From Paenibacillus psychroresistens (lineage in GTDB: Bacteria; Bacillota; Bacilli; Paenibacillales; NBRC-103111): a stretch of DNA of 64,000 bases. Of the stretch, positions 54,840 to 63,430 are shown piece by piece (positions within the stretch are counted from its first letter, which is position 1; the number at the start of each line of letters is the position of its first letter). The notes under the pieces were generated by a model. It saw only the letters and a program-made list of their open reading frames with translations, was not told the origin of the DNA and did not search any database. The stretch lies in NCBI RefSeq assembly GCF_009728935.1, contig NZ_CP034235.1, positions 2,580,001 through 2,644,000 of the forward strand. The letters are read 5' to 3'. A program made the translations under genes and the position numbers.

Positions 54840-55775
54840 TTAGGCGTAAACGAGGGAATGCTCTTCGACAAAACGCTCGCAATCCAATGCGGCCATACAT
54901 CCACTGCCAGCAGAAGTAATCGCTTGTCGATATTTGTGATCCTGAACATCACCGCAAGCGAAGATGCCGGGAATATTCGTATCTGTAGTACCTGGATTCA
55001 CAATTAAGTAACCTTGATCATCCGTTTGAAGCTGCCCATCTAGGAAGCCAGTATTGGGAGTATGGCCTACAGCAACAAAAATCCCATCTGTTTCATAAAT
55101 TTCTTCGATACCTGTAGTTTGATTGCGGACTTTTAATCCCGTAACGCCTTTTTCAGTAGCAATAACCTCTGTTGGAGCTTCATTCAAGCTCCAAACAATT
55201 TTTGGATTCTGTCTGGCTCGATCCTGCATAATTTGCGATGCTCGAAGATCGCTGCGCCGATGCACGACACGAACCTCAGTGGCAAATCGCGTTAAGAAAT
55301 TAGCTTCCTCCATCGCCGAGTCGCCGCCGCCAACTACAATAATCTTCTTGCCACGGAAGAAAAAGCCATCACAGGTAGCACAAGTGCTAACTCCTCTGCC
55401 TATATTATCTTTTTCTCCGGGAATACCTAATAATTTAGCCGAAGCGCCAGTGGATACAATAATGGATTCAGCTTCGATTATGCCAAAGCCTTCAACGCTG
55501 ACTTTGAATGGGCGCTTGGAGAAATCAACATTATTTACCCAGCCCGTTTTGAACTCAGCACCAAATCGTTGTGCTTGCATCCGCATATTATACATTAGCT
55601 CCGAGCCAAGAACGCCATCCGGAAAGCCAGGGAAATTCTCGACTTCTGTTGTAGTAGTAAGCTGTCCCCCGGGTTGGTTGCCTTCGATTACCAAGGGATT
55701 TAAATTAGCGCGTGCGAGATAAATGGCAGCTGTTAAACCTGCTGGGCCTGTTCCGATAATAATAGTTTTATACAT
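54840..55775 (-). CDS. trxB: Thioredoxin reductase
   Basis: A 311-residue low-molecular-weight thioredoxin reductase. The FAD loop is IGTGPAGLTAAIYLARA, EGNQPGGQLTTTTEVENFPGF follows, the NADPH loop is VGGGDSAMEEANFLTR, the redox pair is STCATCDGFF, and GIFACGDVQDHKYRQ closes the FAD site. The start at 55775 has AGGAAGGAG upstream. It lies 25 bases after ohrR and before katA. Confidence 0.96.
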   Translation of the reverse strand: MYKTIIIGTGPAGLTAAIYLARANLNPLVIEGNQPGGQLTTTTEVENFPGFPDGVLGSELMYNMRMQAQRFGAEFKTGWVNNVDFSKRPFKVSVEGFGIIEAESIIVSTGASAKLLGIPGEKDNIGRGVSTCATCDGFFFRGKKIIVVGGGDSAMEEANFLTRFATEVRVVHRRSDLRASQIMQDRARQNPKIVWSLNEAPTEVIATEKGVTGLKVRNQTTGIEEIYETDGIFVAVGHTPNTGFLDGQLQTDDQGYLIVNPGTTDTNIPGIFACGDVQDHKYRQAITSAGSGCMAALDCERFVEEHSLVYA

Positions 55776-55800
55776 ATGAAAGCTCCTTCCTATAAACAAC

Positions 55801-56253
55801 TTAATTTTTCTGATCCAATGATTGATGCAGCTTAGCCAATAAACCCTTGAAGTCTGCAAGCAAGGTAGTGAATTCCTCGGCATTTAAGCCGCGTTGACTC
55901 ATCATTTCGCCTGGAATGATACAAGCCTGGGCTTCCAATTGCTTGCCTGCTTCTGCTAAATGGATGAAAACTTTCCGTTCGTCATCCGTTGAACGCTTGC
56001 GTGTGACAAGCTTGGCTGTTTCCATACGTTTCAAGAGAGGTGTTAGAGTACCCGAATCAAGGAACAAGCGTTCACCTAAGTCTTTAACAGTTACGCCGTC
56101 CTGCTCCCATAAAACCAACAACACTAGATACTGTGGATATGTAATGCCAATTTCCTCAAACCAAGGCCGATAGAGCTGGGTCATCGCCCGTGAACAGGCA
56201 TAAACCGTGAAGCAAAGCTGATTATCCAAGCGCAGTGCTTCTTTAGCGTTCAA
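55801..56253 (-). CDS. MarR-family organic peroxide repressor (OhrR-like)
   Basis: A 150-residue winged-helix regulator. The N-terminal LDNQLCFTVYACSRAM holds the redox-sensing Cys14 of OhrR proteins. The HTH is VKDLGERLFLDSGTLTPLLKRMETAKLVTRKRSTDDERKVF. It starts one base after the gpx stop, so it is co-transcribed with the peroxidase. A palindromic candidate operator lies upstream of gpx. It would de-repress the operon when Cys14 is oxidised by organic hydroperoxides. Confidence 0.88.
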   Translation of the reverse strand: MNAKEALRLDNQLCFTVYACSRAMTQLYRPWFEEIGITYPQYLVLLVLWEQDGVTVKDLGERLFLDSGTLTPLLKRMETAKLVTRKRSTDDERKVFIHLAEAGKQLEAQACIIPGEMMSQRGLNAEEFTTLLADFKGLLAKLHQSLDQKN

Positions 56254-56254
56254 T

Positions 56255-56743
56255 TTATTTCACCTCAGCCTTTAGAAGTTTTCTAATATCATTTTCCATC
56301 TCTTCAGGTTTAGCCGTTGGTTTATAGCGTTTAACAACCTCACCCTGACTGTTGATTAAGAATTTGGTAAAATTCCATTTGATCCGATTTGTAAGAAACC
56401 CAGGTGCTTTTTTACGCAAGTATTTAAATAAAGGATGAGCATTCGAGCCATTGACGTTTATTTTGCGGAAAACGGGAAAGGTAACTCCATAATTAATCTG
56501 GCAGAATTCTTGAATTTCGGCATCCGATCCCGGCTCTTGATTCATAAATTGATTGCTGGGGAAACCAAGCACTTCAAAATTCTGCTGCTGATATTTATCG
56601 CGCAATTTCTGCAAGCCTTCGTATTGTGGGGTTAAGCCGCATTTGCTTGCTGTGTTGACGATTACGAGTACTTTACCTTTATAATCGGCCAAGGACTTCA
56701 CAGCTCCAGATGTGGTTTCGGCTGAAAATTCATAAACATTCAT
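56255..56743 (-). CDS. Glutathione-peroxidase-family (thiol) peroxidase
   Basis: A 162-residue GPx-fold peroxidase, the BsaA type using thioredoxin rather than glutathione in Bacilli. The peroxidatic Cys35 lies in NTASKCGLTPQY, Gln65 in FPSNQFMNQEPG and Trp123 in IKWNFTKFL. Cys81 in EFCQINYGVTFP could be the resolving Cys. AGGAGGCAAATTAG precedes the ATG. It is the first gene of the minus-strand run gpx-ohrR-trxB-katA, and thioredoxin reductase being in the run fits its electron supply. Confidence 0.92.
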   Translation of the reverse strand: MNVYEFSAETTSGAVKSLADYKGKVLVIVNTASKCGLTPQYEGLQKLRDKYQQQNFEVLGFPSNQFMNQEPGSDAEIQEFCQINYGVTFPVFRKINVNGSNAHPLFKYLRKKAPGFLTNRIKWNFTKFLINSQGEVVKRYKPTAKPEEMENDIRKLLKAEVK

Positions 56744-56768
56744 CTAATTTGCCTCCTTATAAATATAG

Positions 56769-56791
56769 ATTGTGCACAATTAAATTTTGTA
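56769..56791. promoter_or_regulatory. Candidate OhrR operator
   Basis: The perfect palindrome ATTGTGCACAAT (56769-56780) is followed by TAAATTTTGTA, giving spaced TTGT/ACAA half-sites like the Bacillus OhrR site (TACAATT-type repeats). It lies 26 bases upstream of gpx. Confidence 0.55.
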
Positions 56792-56870
56792 AAATAAATA
56801 TATCGCTATTTAGCTATTATGTCAAATGTTAATGAAATAGTTTATAATTTATTTACTGGAGGCGAAGCAA

Positions 56871-57566
56871 GTGGCACAATTTTATTATCGGTATTCGACT
56901 ATGAATGCTGGCAAATCGATAGACGTATTGAAGACTTACCATAATTATAAAGAACAAGGAAAATTGGCCTTGTTATTCTCATCAGATAAAGATGATCGTT
57001 ATGGAGTTGGCTTTGTGGCTTCACGCATTGGAATGAAGGAAAAAGCGATCATGTTTGATGATGAAACTAATATTTTTGAGATTGTGCAATTTTTTGTGCA
57101 GCGTGAAATTCAGGTGGATTGTATTCTGGTTGATGAAAGTCACTTTCTGAGAAGAAATCAGGTGCTGCAGTTAGCCGAAATTGTCGATGATTTGAATATA
57201 CCTGTTATTGCTTATGGCTTGAGGACGGATTTTCGTGGAGAGCTTTTTGAAGGTAGCAATGCTTTATTCAGCGAAGCGGATAAGGTCGAGGAGCTTAAAA
57301 CTATCTGCTGGTTCTGTTACCATAAAGCAACACGCAATCTGCGGGTTCAGAATAATGTGCCTACTTTTCAGGGAGAGCAGGTGGTTATTGGCAATAATGC
57401 GGATAAACAGGAGAATGAAGTCGCGTACTTTCCAGTATGTCGCAAATGCATGAAGAAAATGAAGGTTAGCGGCAAGCTATTGCCCTTGCCAGAACGGAAG
57501 AAGTCCGAAGTAGAGCGGCTGTTCTGGGATACATATGAGGAATATACGGAATCAGGAAGGAAATGA
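56871..57566 (+). CDS. tdk: Thymidine kinase
   Basis: A type II thymidine kinase of 231 residues phosphorylating thymidine for salvage. Walker A-like STMNAGKS (9-16), the catalytic DESHFL, and the zinc ribbon from CWFC and CRKC are present. The GTG start at 56871 has GGAGG upstream. A TATAAT (56843-56848) lies before it with a weak -35. The next gene starts six bases after its stop. Confidence 0.92.
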   Translation: MAQFYYRYSTMNAGKSIDVLKTYHNYKEQGKLALLFSSDKDDRYGVGFVASRIGMKEKAIMFDDETNIFEIVQFFVQREIQVDCILVDESHFLRRNQVLQLAEIVDDLNIPVIAYGLRTDFRGELFEGSNALFSEADKVEELKTICWFCYHKATRNLRVQNNVPTFQGEQVVIGNNADKQENEVAYFPVCRKCMKKMKVSGKLLPLPERKKSEVERLFWDTYEEYTESGRK

Positions 57567-57572
57567 TTACCT

Positions 57573-58211
57573 GTGGATATGAATCAAAAAAAGGCTATTT
57601 TACTTGGAGATTATACGAATCCCCCTTATCATCCATTAGATGCTATCGAGCATGAGTTAGTTGAAATTCTTAAGGATCAAATAAAGGTAGTAGCAACAGA
57701 GGATTATGATATTCTGCAGGCAGATAATTTGAATAAAATAAATTTGTGCATCTCTTATACAGACTGCTGGAATAAACAGGTGACCTCGGGACAAGCCGCT
57801 GGCTTGCTTTCATATGTAAGTGGTGGAGGGGGTTTGTTAGTGCTGCATACAGGTATTTCGCTTCAAAATAAGTATGAGCTCTTACAGATGATGGGGGCTA
57901 AATTCATAGGGCACCCTCCTTTTCAGGAGCTGAATTTCGAAATTGCTCCAGCAGCAGAACATGAAATTCTAGATGGCTTTGAGCCTTTCACCGTTAAAGA
58001 CGAGCCGTATCAATTCGAGTTTGATCCGTTCACCGAGAAAATGGTTCTATTCGAATATACCTATGAGAATCAGCGTTGGCCTGCAGCATGGGTGCATGAA
58101 TATGGATTAGGGCGGATCGTCTATTTAATGCCAGGACATACAGTAGCTGCTTTCCAGAATCCCATTTATCGTAGAATAATTCAAAATAGTGCTAAGTGGC
58201 TTACGCAGTAG
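57573..58211 (+). CDS. ThuA-domain protein
   Basis: A 212-residue class-I-glutaminase-like fold protein of the ThuA family, named for trehalose utilisation: LLGDYTNPPYHP, YVSGGGGLLVLHTGI, FKTHDEPYQFEF-like TVKDEPYQFEFDPF and GRIVYLMPGHTVAAF. The biochemical function is uncertain. It starts GTG 57573, AGGAAGG 12 bases before, and is co-transcribed with tdk. Confidence 0.8.
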   Translation: MDMNQKKAILLGDYTNPPYHPLDAIEHELVEILKDQIKVVATEDYDILQADNLNKINLCISYTDCWNKQVTSGQAAGLLSYVSGGGGLLVLHTGISLQNKYELLQMMGAKFIGHPPFQELNFEIAPAAEHEILDGFEPFTVKDEPYQFEFDPFTEKMVLFEYTYENQRWPAAWVHEYGLGRIVYLMPGHTVAAFQNPIYRRIIQNSAKWLTQ

Positions 58212-58227
58212 CTTCCCTATTAATATG

Positions 58228-58254
58228 AAAGCCGACATGGGAATGGTCGGCTTT
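58228..58254 (+). terminator. Weak terminator after ThuA gene
   Basis: AAAGCCGAC (58228-58236) pairs with GTCGGCTTT (58246-58254), a nine-base-pair stem, with only a short A/T tail after it. Confidence 0.6.
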
Positions 58255-58268
58255 ATAAATATCTATTA

Positions 58269-58296
58269 TTGCAAACGTTCCCTAAAATGATATACA
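58269..58296 (+). promoter_or_regulatory. Promoter with a possible LacI-type operator
   Basis: TTGCAA (58269-58274), a 16-base spacer and TATACA (58291-58296) precede the amidohydrolase gene. AAACGTT (58273-58279) overlaps the -35; the same heptamer occurs just before the lacI-type gene start (59529-59535). This resembles the CG-centred sites of LacI regulators. Confidence 0.4.
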
Positions 58297-58355
58297 TATC
58301 TGATTTATTCTAATATAATTAACAATCAAGCTATATTACGGAAGGAGACGATATT

Positions 58356-59519
58356 GTGAAAAAAAGCATGTCTAACAAAAAGCTTATTCTTATTACGGGA
58401 TTATTGCTTATAGGTATTGTTGGTCTAATTATAATGACTTCACAGGACAATAACAGCAAAAGAGCTACAGCCCCCATAGTTGTATTAACTGAGGTATCAC
58501 CAAGCATTACTGCAACTATTGCGGCAACAGATACGATCCAAGAAACAGCTGATCCAACTCCTGTAATAGCTGTGGAAAAGACATTAACTGAGTTAGTAGA
58601 GCAATATGGAAAGCTGAACTTATCGGATGCACATAATCATGATGCAAGTGATTCGGGTTATTTAAACATGGTGGAGACATGGAAGCAGGATAGTGTTGAT
58701 CGAGTTATTATTTTCGGTGACGTTTCCGAATCAAGCGCAATGACAACAGACAGAATGGCGTGGGAGGCATATCAGGGAAACCCGGACTTCTACATTCCGT
58801 ATTTCTCCGGTTTTGATTTACACGATAAATCAAGCCTGCAAGTAGTCCGAGATAATCTGGAGCAAGGATACTTTGGATTGGGGGAGATCGCGGCAGCTTC
58901 AACCAACTCCCCGGTCTTATCTATGGTTGAGTGGAAAGCGGAAGATCCCATGGATGGCTTCCTGCCACAGATTTACGATATATGTGCAGAATATAAAGCA
59001 CCCATCCTGCTTCATATTGATCCACCAAATGGGATTGTAATCGATAAATTGGAGGAAGCATTAATTGCGCATCCTGATACGATTTTTATTTTTGCGCATG
59101 CTAATGCTTTTAACTCACCTGAAAATATCCAAAATTTACTCGAAAAGCACTCCAATCTATATGCTGATTTCTTTGCAGGTTTTACAGACTCAAACTCTGC
59201 GAGCTCGAATAAGCTGGAGGATTTTATTCCAGTTATGAAGCAATTTCCTAATCACTTTATGCTGAGCACAGACTCTGGTTTTGGACTGCAAAGCGAAGAA
59301 ACAGCCATTGAAGGGATGTATCGTTTAATTGATCTGTTGGGAGACCAAGACCTTGCTCAAAAAATAGCGTATGATAACCTTGATGCTATTATCCAAAAAG
59401 CGCCTGCAACAAAAACTCAGCTTGATGCCATTCAAAAGCTGTCTAAGAAAAATGGTCAAACATATGATTTAAAGGCTTTAACAAAGTTTGAGGCGGGTAA
59501 GATTCTTGTGGGAGTCTAG
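58356..59519 (+). CDS. Membrane-anchored amidohydrolase (Amidohydro_2-like)
   Basis: A 387-residue protein with an uncleaved-looking N-terminal helix (about 9-28), a Ser/Thr/Pro-rich stalk (about 35-75) and an extracellular TIM-barrel. Metal ligands are suggested by SDAHNHD (82-88), ILLHIDPPNG, FIFAHANAF and STDSGFG. The arrangement matches amidohydrolase-2 enzymes acting on small carboxylic substrates. A GTG start at 58356 has GGAAGGAG upstream. The LacI regulator follows 14 bases after the stop and probably controls it. Confidence 0.8.
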   Translation: MKKSMSNKKLILITGLLLIGIVGLIIMTSQDNNSKRATAPIVVLTEVSPSITATIAATDTIQETADPTPVIAVEKTLTELVEQYGKLNLSDAHNHDASDSGYLNMVETWKQDSVDRVIIFGDVSESSAMTTDRMAWEAYQGNPDFYIPYFSGFDLHDKSSLQVVRDNLEQGYFGLGEIAAASTNSPVLSMVEWKAEDPMDGFLPQIYDICAEYKAPILLHIDPPNGIVIDKLEEALIAHPDTIFIFAHANAFNSPENIQNLLEKHSNLYADFFAGFTDSNSASSNKLEDFIPVMKQFPNHFMLSTDSGFGLQSEETAIEGMYRLIDLLGDQDLAQKIAYDNLDAIIQKAPATKTQLDAIQKLSKKNGQTYDLKALTKFEAGKILVGV

Positions 59520-59533
59520 GAGGTTGTAAAACG

Positions 59534-60559
59534 TTGAACATTTCTATTAAAGATATTGCCAAAGCATTAAATTTATCGGCCAGCACGGTTTCTCGTGCTT
59601 TAAATGGCAGTTATGGCGTCCATCGCCGCACTATTTCACGGGTTGAAGAAATGGCAAGGAGCTTAGGGTATGTCCCAAATCTTGGAGCTCAGCAGCTAGT
59701 AGGGAAACGAAGTAATCTTATTGGTGTATTCATGCCTGAATTTGATTACGAAGCAACACCTGATTTTCATGACTTTTTTTCACCCATGCATAAAGCGCTT
59801 CGTACGTTTGGCAAAGATGTGATTATTTTTTCAATACCTTTTGGAGCGTATCAGAATAATGATTTAACTCAGATGGTAGGAAAACGCAACCTTGAAGGTT
59901 GTATATTCTTGCCTGCTTTTTCTAAGACACACCCGATCATTAAAGAAGCACTGCGCTTAAATGTTCCAAGTGTGAATTTCGGAGGTGCCTTTGGTACTCA
60001 ATGCTCTTTGATCCAATCGGATGATTATGAAGGGGGGCGCATGGCAGGCAGGTACCTTGCTGAGAAGGGGCATCGTCAAATCGCCTACATTAATGGACCT
60101 ACAAGCTTGCAGATTTGCAAGGATCGTTATGCAGGTTTTTGTGAAGAGCTATTTAAAGCTGGGATTACCATGGAGGCTAAATCAATAGCAATTGGGAATT
60201 TTAGCGGTGCAAGCGGTGCGAATGCTGTGAGAGAATTGTGGATGCAGAACCCAAAAGTGACAGCTATCTTTTGTGCAAATGACCTAATGGCGATGGGAGC
60301 CATTATGGCACTTACTCAATTAGGGATTCGAATTCCAGAACAAGTCTCCATAGTGGGTTATGATGGTGCAGCGTTTACAGGCTATTCGAATCCGCCGCTT
60401 ACTACAGTTTGCCATTCAGCTCAACGAATTGGTATTCGTGCTGCTGAGCTTTTATTGGAAATCTTGCATCAAGGCAGTAGTAAAAGAGAGCGCATAAGCC
60501 CTAACCTGGTAGAGAGGGATTCCGTACATAATATAGACCAAGCTCATTTTTTAGGATAA
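59534..60559 (+). CDS. LacI-family transcriptional regulator
   Basis: A 341-residue regulator. The HTH and hinge occupy residues 1-55 (IKDIAKALNLSASTVSRALNG, ISRVEEMARSLGYVPN) and the sugar-binding domain the rest (GVFMPEFDY, SVNFGGAFG, DDYEGGRMAGRYLAEKGHRQIAYI, ICKDRYAGFCEEL, VTAIFCANDLMAMGAI, SIVGYDGAAF). The TTG start at 59534 follows AGGAGG and overlaps an AAACGTT element, so autoregulation is possible. The effector is unknown. Confidence 0.92.
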   Translation: MNISIKDIAKALNLSASTVSRALNGSYGVHRRTISRVEEMARSLGYVPNLGAQQLVGKRSNLIGVFMPEFDYEATPDFHDFFSPMHKALRTFGKDVIIFSIPFGAYQNNDLTQMVGKRNLEGCIFLPAFSKTHPIIKEALRLNVPSVNFGGAFGTQCSLIQSDDYEGGRMAGRYLAEKGHRQIAYINGPTSLQICKDRYAGFCEELFKAGITMEAKSIAIGNFSGASGANAVRELWMQNPKVTAIFCANDLMAMGAIMALTQLGIRIPEQVSIVGYDGAAFTGYSNPPLTTVCHSAQRIGIRAAELLLEILHQGSSKRERISPNLVERDSVHNIDQAHFLG

Positions 60560-60582
60560 AATATACAATTATACCAATCCAT

Positions 60583-60612
60583 CTTCATCTAAAGATCGTA
60601 TAATAGATGAAG
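60583..60612. promoter_or_regulatory. Inverted repeat around a TATAAT box
   Basis: CTTCATCT (60583-60590) and AGATGAAG (60605-60612) flank TATAAT (60599-60604) and run into the Shine-Dalgarno GAAGGAG of the serine hydrolase. It could be an operator or a hairpin that hides the ribosome site. Confidence 0.5.
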
Positions 60613-60625
60613 GAGTGATTAAGTT

Positions 60626-61672
60626 ATGAAAAAACCGATAATGAGCTTTCTGATGGTTGGTTTGTTCCTTTTAGTGATAGTGGTGATTATGATGCTGAAG
60701 GTTCAAAAAAATGCACCACAAGCAGATTTTACAAAAGTCTTTCTGAAAGCGGATCAAGAAATTAAAGCAGCTTATCCAAACGTCTATAGCTTGTTAGCAG
60801 CTAAAGATGATAAGCTAGTTTATGAAAACTATTATCATGGGATGGACAAGGCTGTTTCCAATAATGTCATGTCTGTAACAAAAAGTGTGATTTCAGCGTT
60901 GATTGGTATTGTGATAGAAGAAGGTAAAATTCGTGGTATCGACGAGAAGCTTGTCGAGATTTTCCCTGAGTATTATGCTTCAGGTTTACAGCCCCTAGCT
61001 GATACAATTGAGCTTAAGCATGTCATATCGATGACGGATGGATTTGCAATTAATAATCCCCAGAACGCTTATGATGTGGTAAGCAGCGAGAATTGGATTA
61101 AAGCCCATCTCGAGCTGCCGCTTTACGCAAAACCAGGAACGGAGTTTTATTATAGTAACCAAACCACACATCTGCTGTCTGGTGTTATTACCAAAACAAC
61201 AGGTATGAAAGCGCTAAATTATGCTAATTTGAAGATTTTCCAGCCGCTTGGTATGGATTCGGATAAGCAATGGGGCATGGACCCACAAGGTAATAATATC
61301 GGCGGGATTGAGCTGCACTTAACTCCCCGGGAAATGGTCAATTTCGGATTAATGTATCTACATAATGGGCAATGGAAAGGTCAACAAATCATACCTGAGA
61401 ATTGGATAAAGCTATCTACACAAAAGCAATCTGCTGGCCAATTTTTTGGCTATGGCAGCTATGGATATGGCTGGTGGATGCTCGATAATGATCCGCGCTA
61501 CACGGATCAATCGATTTATTATGCGGCTGGTTATGGTGGCCAATATATATTCGTAATGCCGAAGCAACAGATGGTAGTTGTGATGACAGCAGAGCTCCCA
61601 ACGGGGAATTATCCAGATCCGATAAAGGTTTTTACTGATTATATTATGCCGGCGGTGAATCCACATTCGTGA
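60626..61672 (+). CDS. Beta-lactamase-fold serine hydrolase
   Basis: A 348-residue membrane-anchored or secreted serine hydrolase of the class C beta-lactamase/AmpH fold. The active-site SVTK is Ser83-Lys86 and the catalytic Tyr-Ser-Asn is at 176-178. The third motif AGYGGQ replaces the usual KTG. N-terminal hydrophobic helix about 5-24. These enzymes include esterases and DD-peptidases. It shares a four-base overlap with the YesM-like kinase, so the two form one operon. Confidence 0.88.
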   Translation: MKKPIMSFLMVGLFLLVIVVIMMLKVQKNAPQADFTKVFLKADQEIKAAYPNVYSLLAAKDDKLVYENYYHGMDKAVSNNVMSVTKSVISALIGIVIEEGKIRGIDEKLVEIFPEYYASGLQPLADTIELKHVISMTDGFAINNPQNAYDVVSSENWIKAHLELPLYAKPGTEFYYSNQTTHLLSGVITKTTGMKALNYANLKIFQPLGMDSDKQWGMDPQGNNIGGIELHLTPREMVNFGLMYLHNGQWKGQQIIPENWIKLSTQKQSAGQFFGYGSYGYGWWMLDNDPRYTDQSIYYAAGYGGQYIFVMPKQQMVVVMTAELPTGNYPDPIKVFTDYIMPAVNPHS

Positions 61673-63423
61673 AAACCTTATTCCCACTTTCTATTCGTAG
61701 CTTTCGATTTTCATTGCTGATGTATTTGTTAGTGATTGGTTCTATTCCATTGTTAATTGCTGCATTAATTTTTTATCAGCAGTCATCTTCTTTTATCGAG
61801 CAAGAGCATAAGGTAGCGCTTGAACAAACACATGAGCAAACGATATTACTGCTTCAGCAGAAGCTTCGAGAGATGGAGCTTATGACAAAGAATATTAATC
61901 TGGATTTTGCTGTCCAACAGATTCTGGGAGTCAAAGAAGATCAGACGGATAAGCTCAATGAACTGCAGATCTATATTAATGATCTGCTAGTGAGACAGGT
62001 ACAGCAAAGTCGGGATATGTATGCGATTTGTATAGCTTTTGATTATCAAGGCAGCACGATATGCTCACAAACAGGCCCAGATCAAACGATGGACTCGGAT
62101 CGGACGATAGATGAATCACTCTTTAAAAGCTTTAATCCGCTATTCTCGTCCGTAGGTTTGAGTAGTTCAGGACCCGAAGCATATGGAGTTAGATATGAAG
62201 ATATGCTCTTAGAAACGACAACTGGGACACATCGTGGTCGGATTATCGTAATCCTTAATTTATCGACATTCATGGCCCATTCGAATATAAACAAAACAGA
62301 AATACATATAGAGTTTCAGGAGTCATCTGGGAAAACGGTGTATAACAAAGAAGCTTTAGAGAACAGCGAAGGCTCCGGGATTTTGATTTCGGATAAGATG
62401 ATTTCTTATGGTAATTTAGTTTGGACTTCACACATGACTAATAATCAAGCTTTTACGGCGGGGTCCTTATTACTTTTTCGAAATGTGCTGATATTTATCT
62501 TGCTGTTTATCTTGGTGATTTCTTTGCTAAGCTCTCTACTATTTTCTCGTTATTTAATGAAGCCCTTGCTGCATTTGCGAGGACTGATGAAACGTGCGGA
62601 GCTTGGGGATTTGAAAGCCTATTGGGTATGGGAAAGCAAGCAGGAAATGAATGAACTGGGTAATAGCTACAATCAAATGCTGAATCGAATCGAGGATTTA
62701 ATCAAGCAGGTTAAACAAGAAGAAGCTTTAAAAAAGGATGCTGAAATCGAAGCACTGCAATATCAGCTTAACCCTCATTTTTTGTATAACACATTGAATA
62801 CGATTAAGTGGGTAGCCAAAATACATAAAACACCGCAGATTTCAGAGGTAGTAACGGCTTTAGTGCTTTTGCTTCAATCTAGCTTAGGTAAAAGAGGCGA
62901 TTTTATCAGTTTGCAGGAGGAAGTTTTACTAGTTGAAGCTTATATGGCGATCCAAATCTTTCGATATGGAGACGATATTCAAGTGTTGTTCGATATGGAC
63001 GATTTCTCCAAAACATGTTTGGTTCCGAGAATGATTCTACAGCCATTGGTTGAAAATGCCATACTCCATGGAATCAAGCCACTAAAAGGCAAAGGAATCA
63101 TTACGATTAAAGCTTGGATGGATCGTGATTTACTCTTCTGCGAGGTAACGGATAACGGAGTCGGCATGCCTGCATACATGATAAATAGAGATGGGGAAGC
63201 AGGATTCGAGAAAAAAGCTGCTCGTGTTTTCCCAGCACAGCCAAACGTTATGAAGGAACGAATGAGTGGAATCGGCTTGCGGCATATTCGCGAGAAAATC
63301 AGGCTTTATTATGGCAACGATTATAAAATGCATATATTTAGCAAAGAAAAAGAAGGTACAACGGTACGAATTACGTTACCAATTCATCGAAACGAAGACT
63401 ATAGTATCCAAGAAATGCGGTGA
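61669..63423 (+). CDS. YesM-type sensor histidine kinase
   Basis: A 584-residue kinase. TM1 (about 17-38), an extracellular dCache-like sensor (about 40-260), TM2 (about 270-293) and HAMP precede the His_kinase domain with the phosphoacceptor in YQLNPHFLYNTLNTIKWV and VNNILH-like LVENAILHGI in HATPase. ESG-type QEEVLLVEAYMAIQIFRYG is typical. The GTG start at 61669 overlaps the hydrolase stop (GTGA). It usually controls carbohydrate uptake through a YesN regulator, as here. Confidence 0.94.
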   Translation: MKTLFPLSIRSFRFSLLMYLLVIGSIPLLIAALIFYQQSSSFIEQEHKVALEQTHEQTILLLQQKLREMELMTKNINLDFAVQQILGVKEDQTDKLNELQIYINDLLVRQVQQSRDMYAICIAFDYQGSTICSQTGPDQTMDSDRTIDESLFKSFNPLFSSVGLSSSGPEAYGVRYEDMLLETTTGTHRGRIIVILNLSTFMAHSNINKTEIHIEFQESSGKTVYNKEALENSEGSGILISDKMISYGNLVWTSHMTNNQAFTAGSLLLFRNVLIFILLFILVISLLSSLLFSRYLMKPLLHLRGLMKRAELGDLKAYWVWESKQEMNELGNSYNQMLNRIEDLIKQVKQEEALKKDAEIEALQYQLNPHFLYNTLNTIKWVAKIHKTPQISEVVTALVLLLQSSLGKRGDFISLQEEVLLVEAYMAIQIFRYGDDIQVLFDMDDFSKTCLVPRMILQPLVENAILHGIKPLKGKGIITIKAWMDRDLLFCEVTDNGVGMPAYMINRDGEAGFEKKAARVFPAQPNVMKERMSGIGLRHIREKIRLYYGNDYKMHIFSKEKEGTTVRITLPIHRNEDYSIQEMR

Positions 63424-63430
63424 AGCTTAA

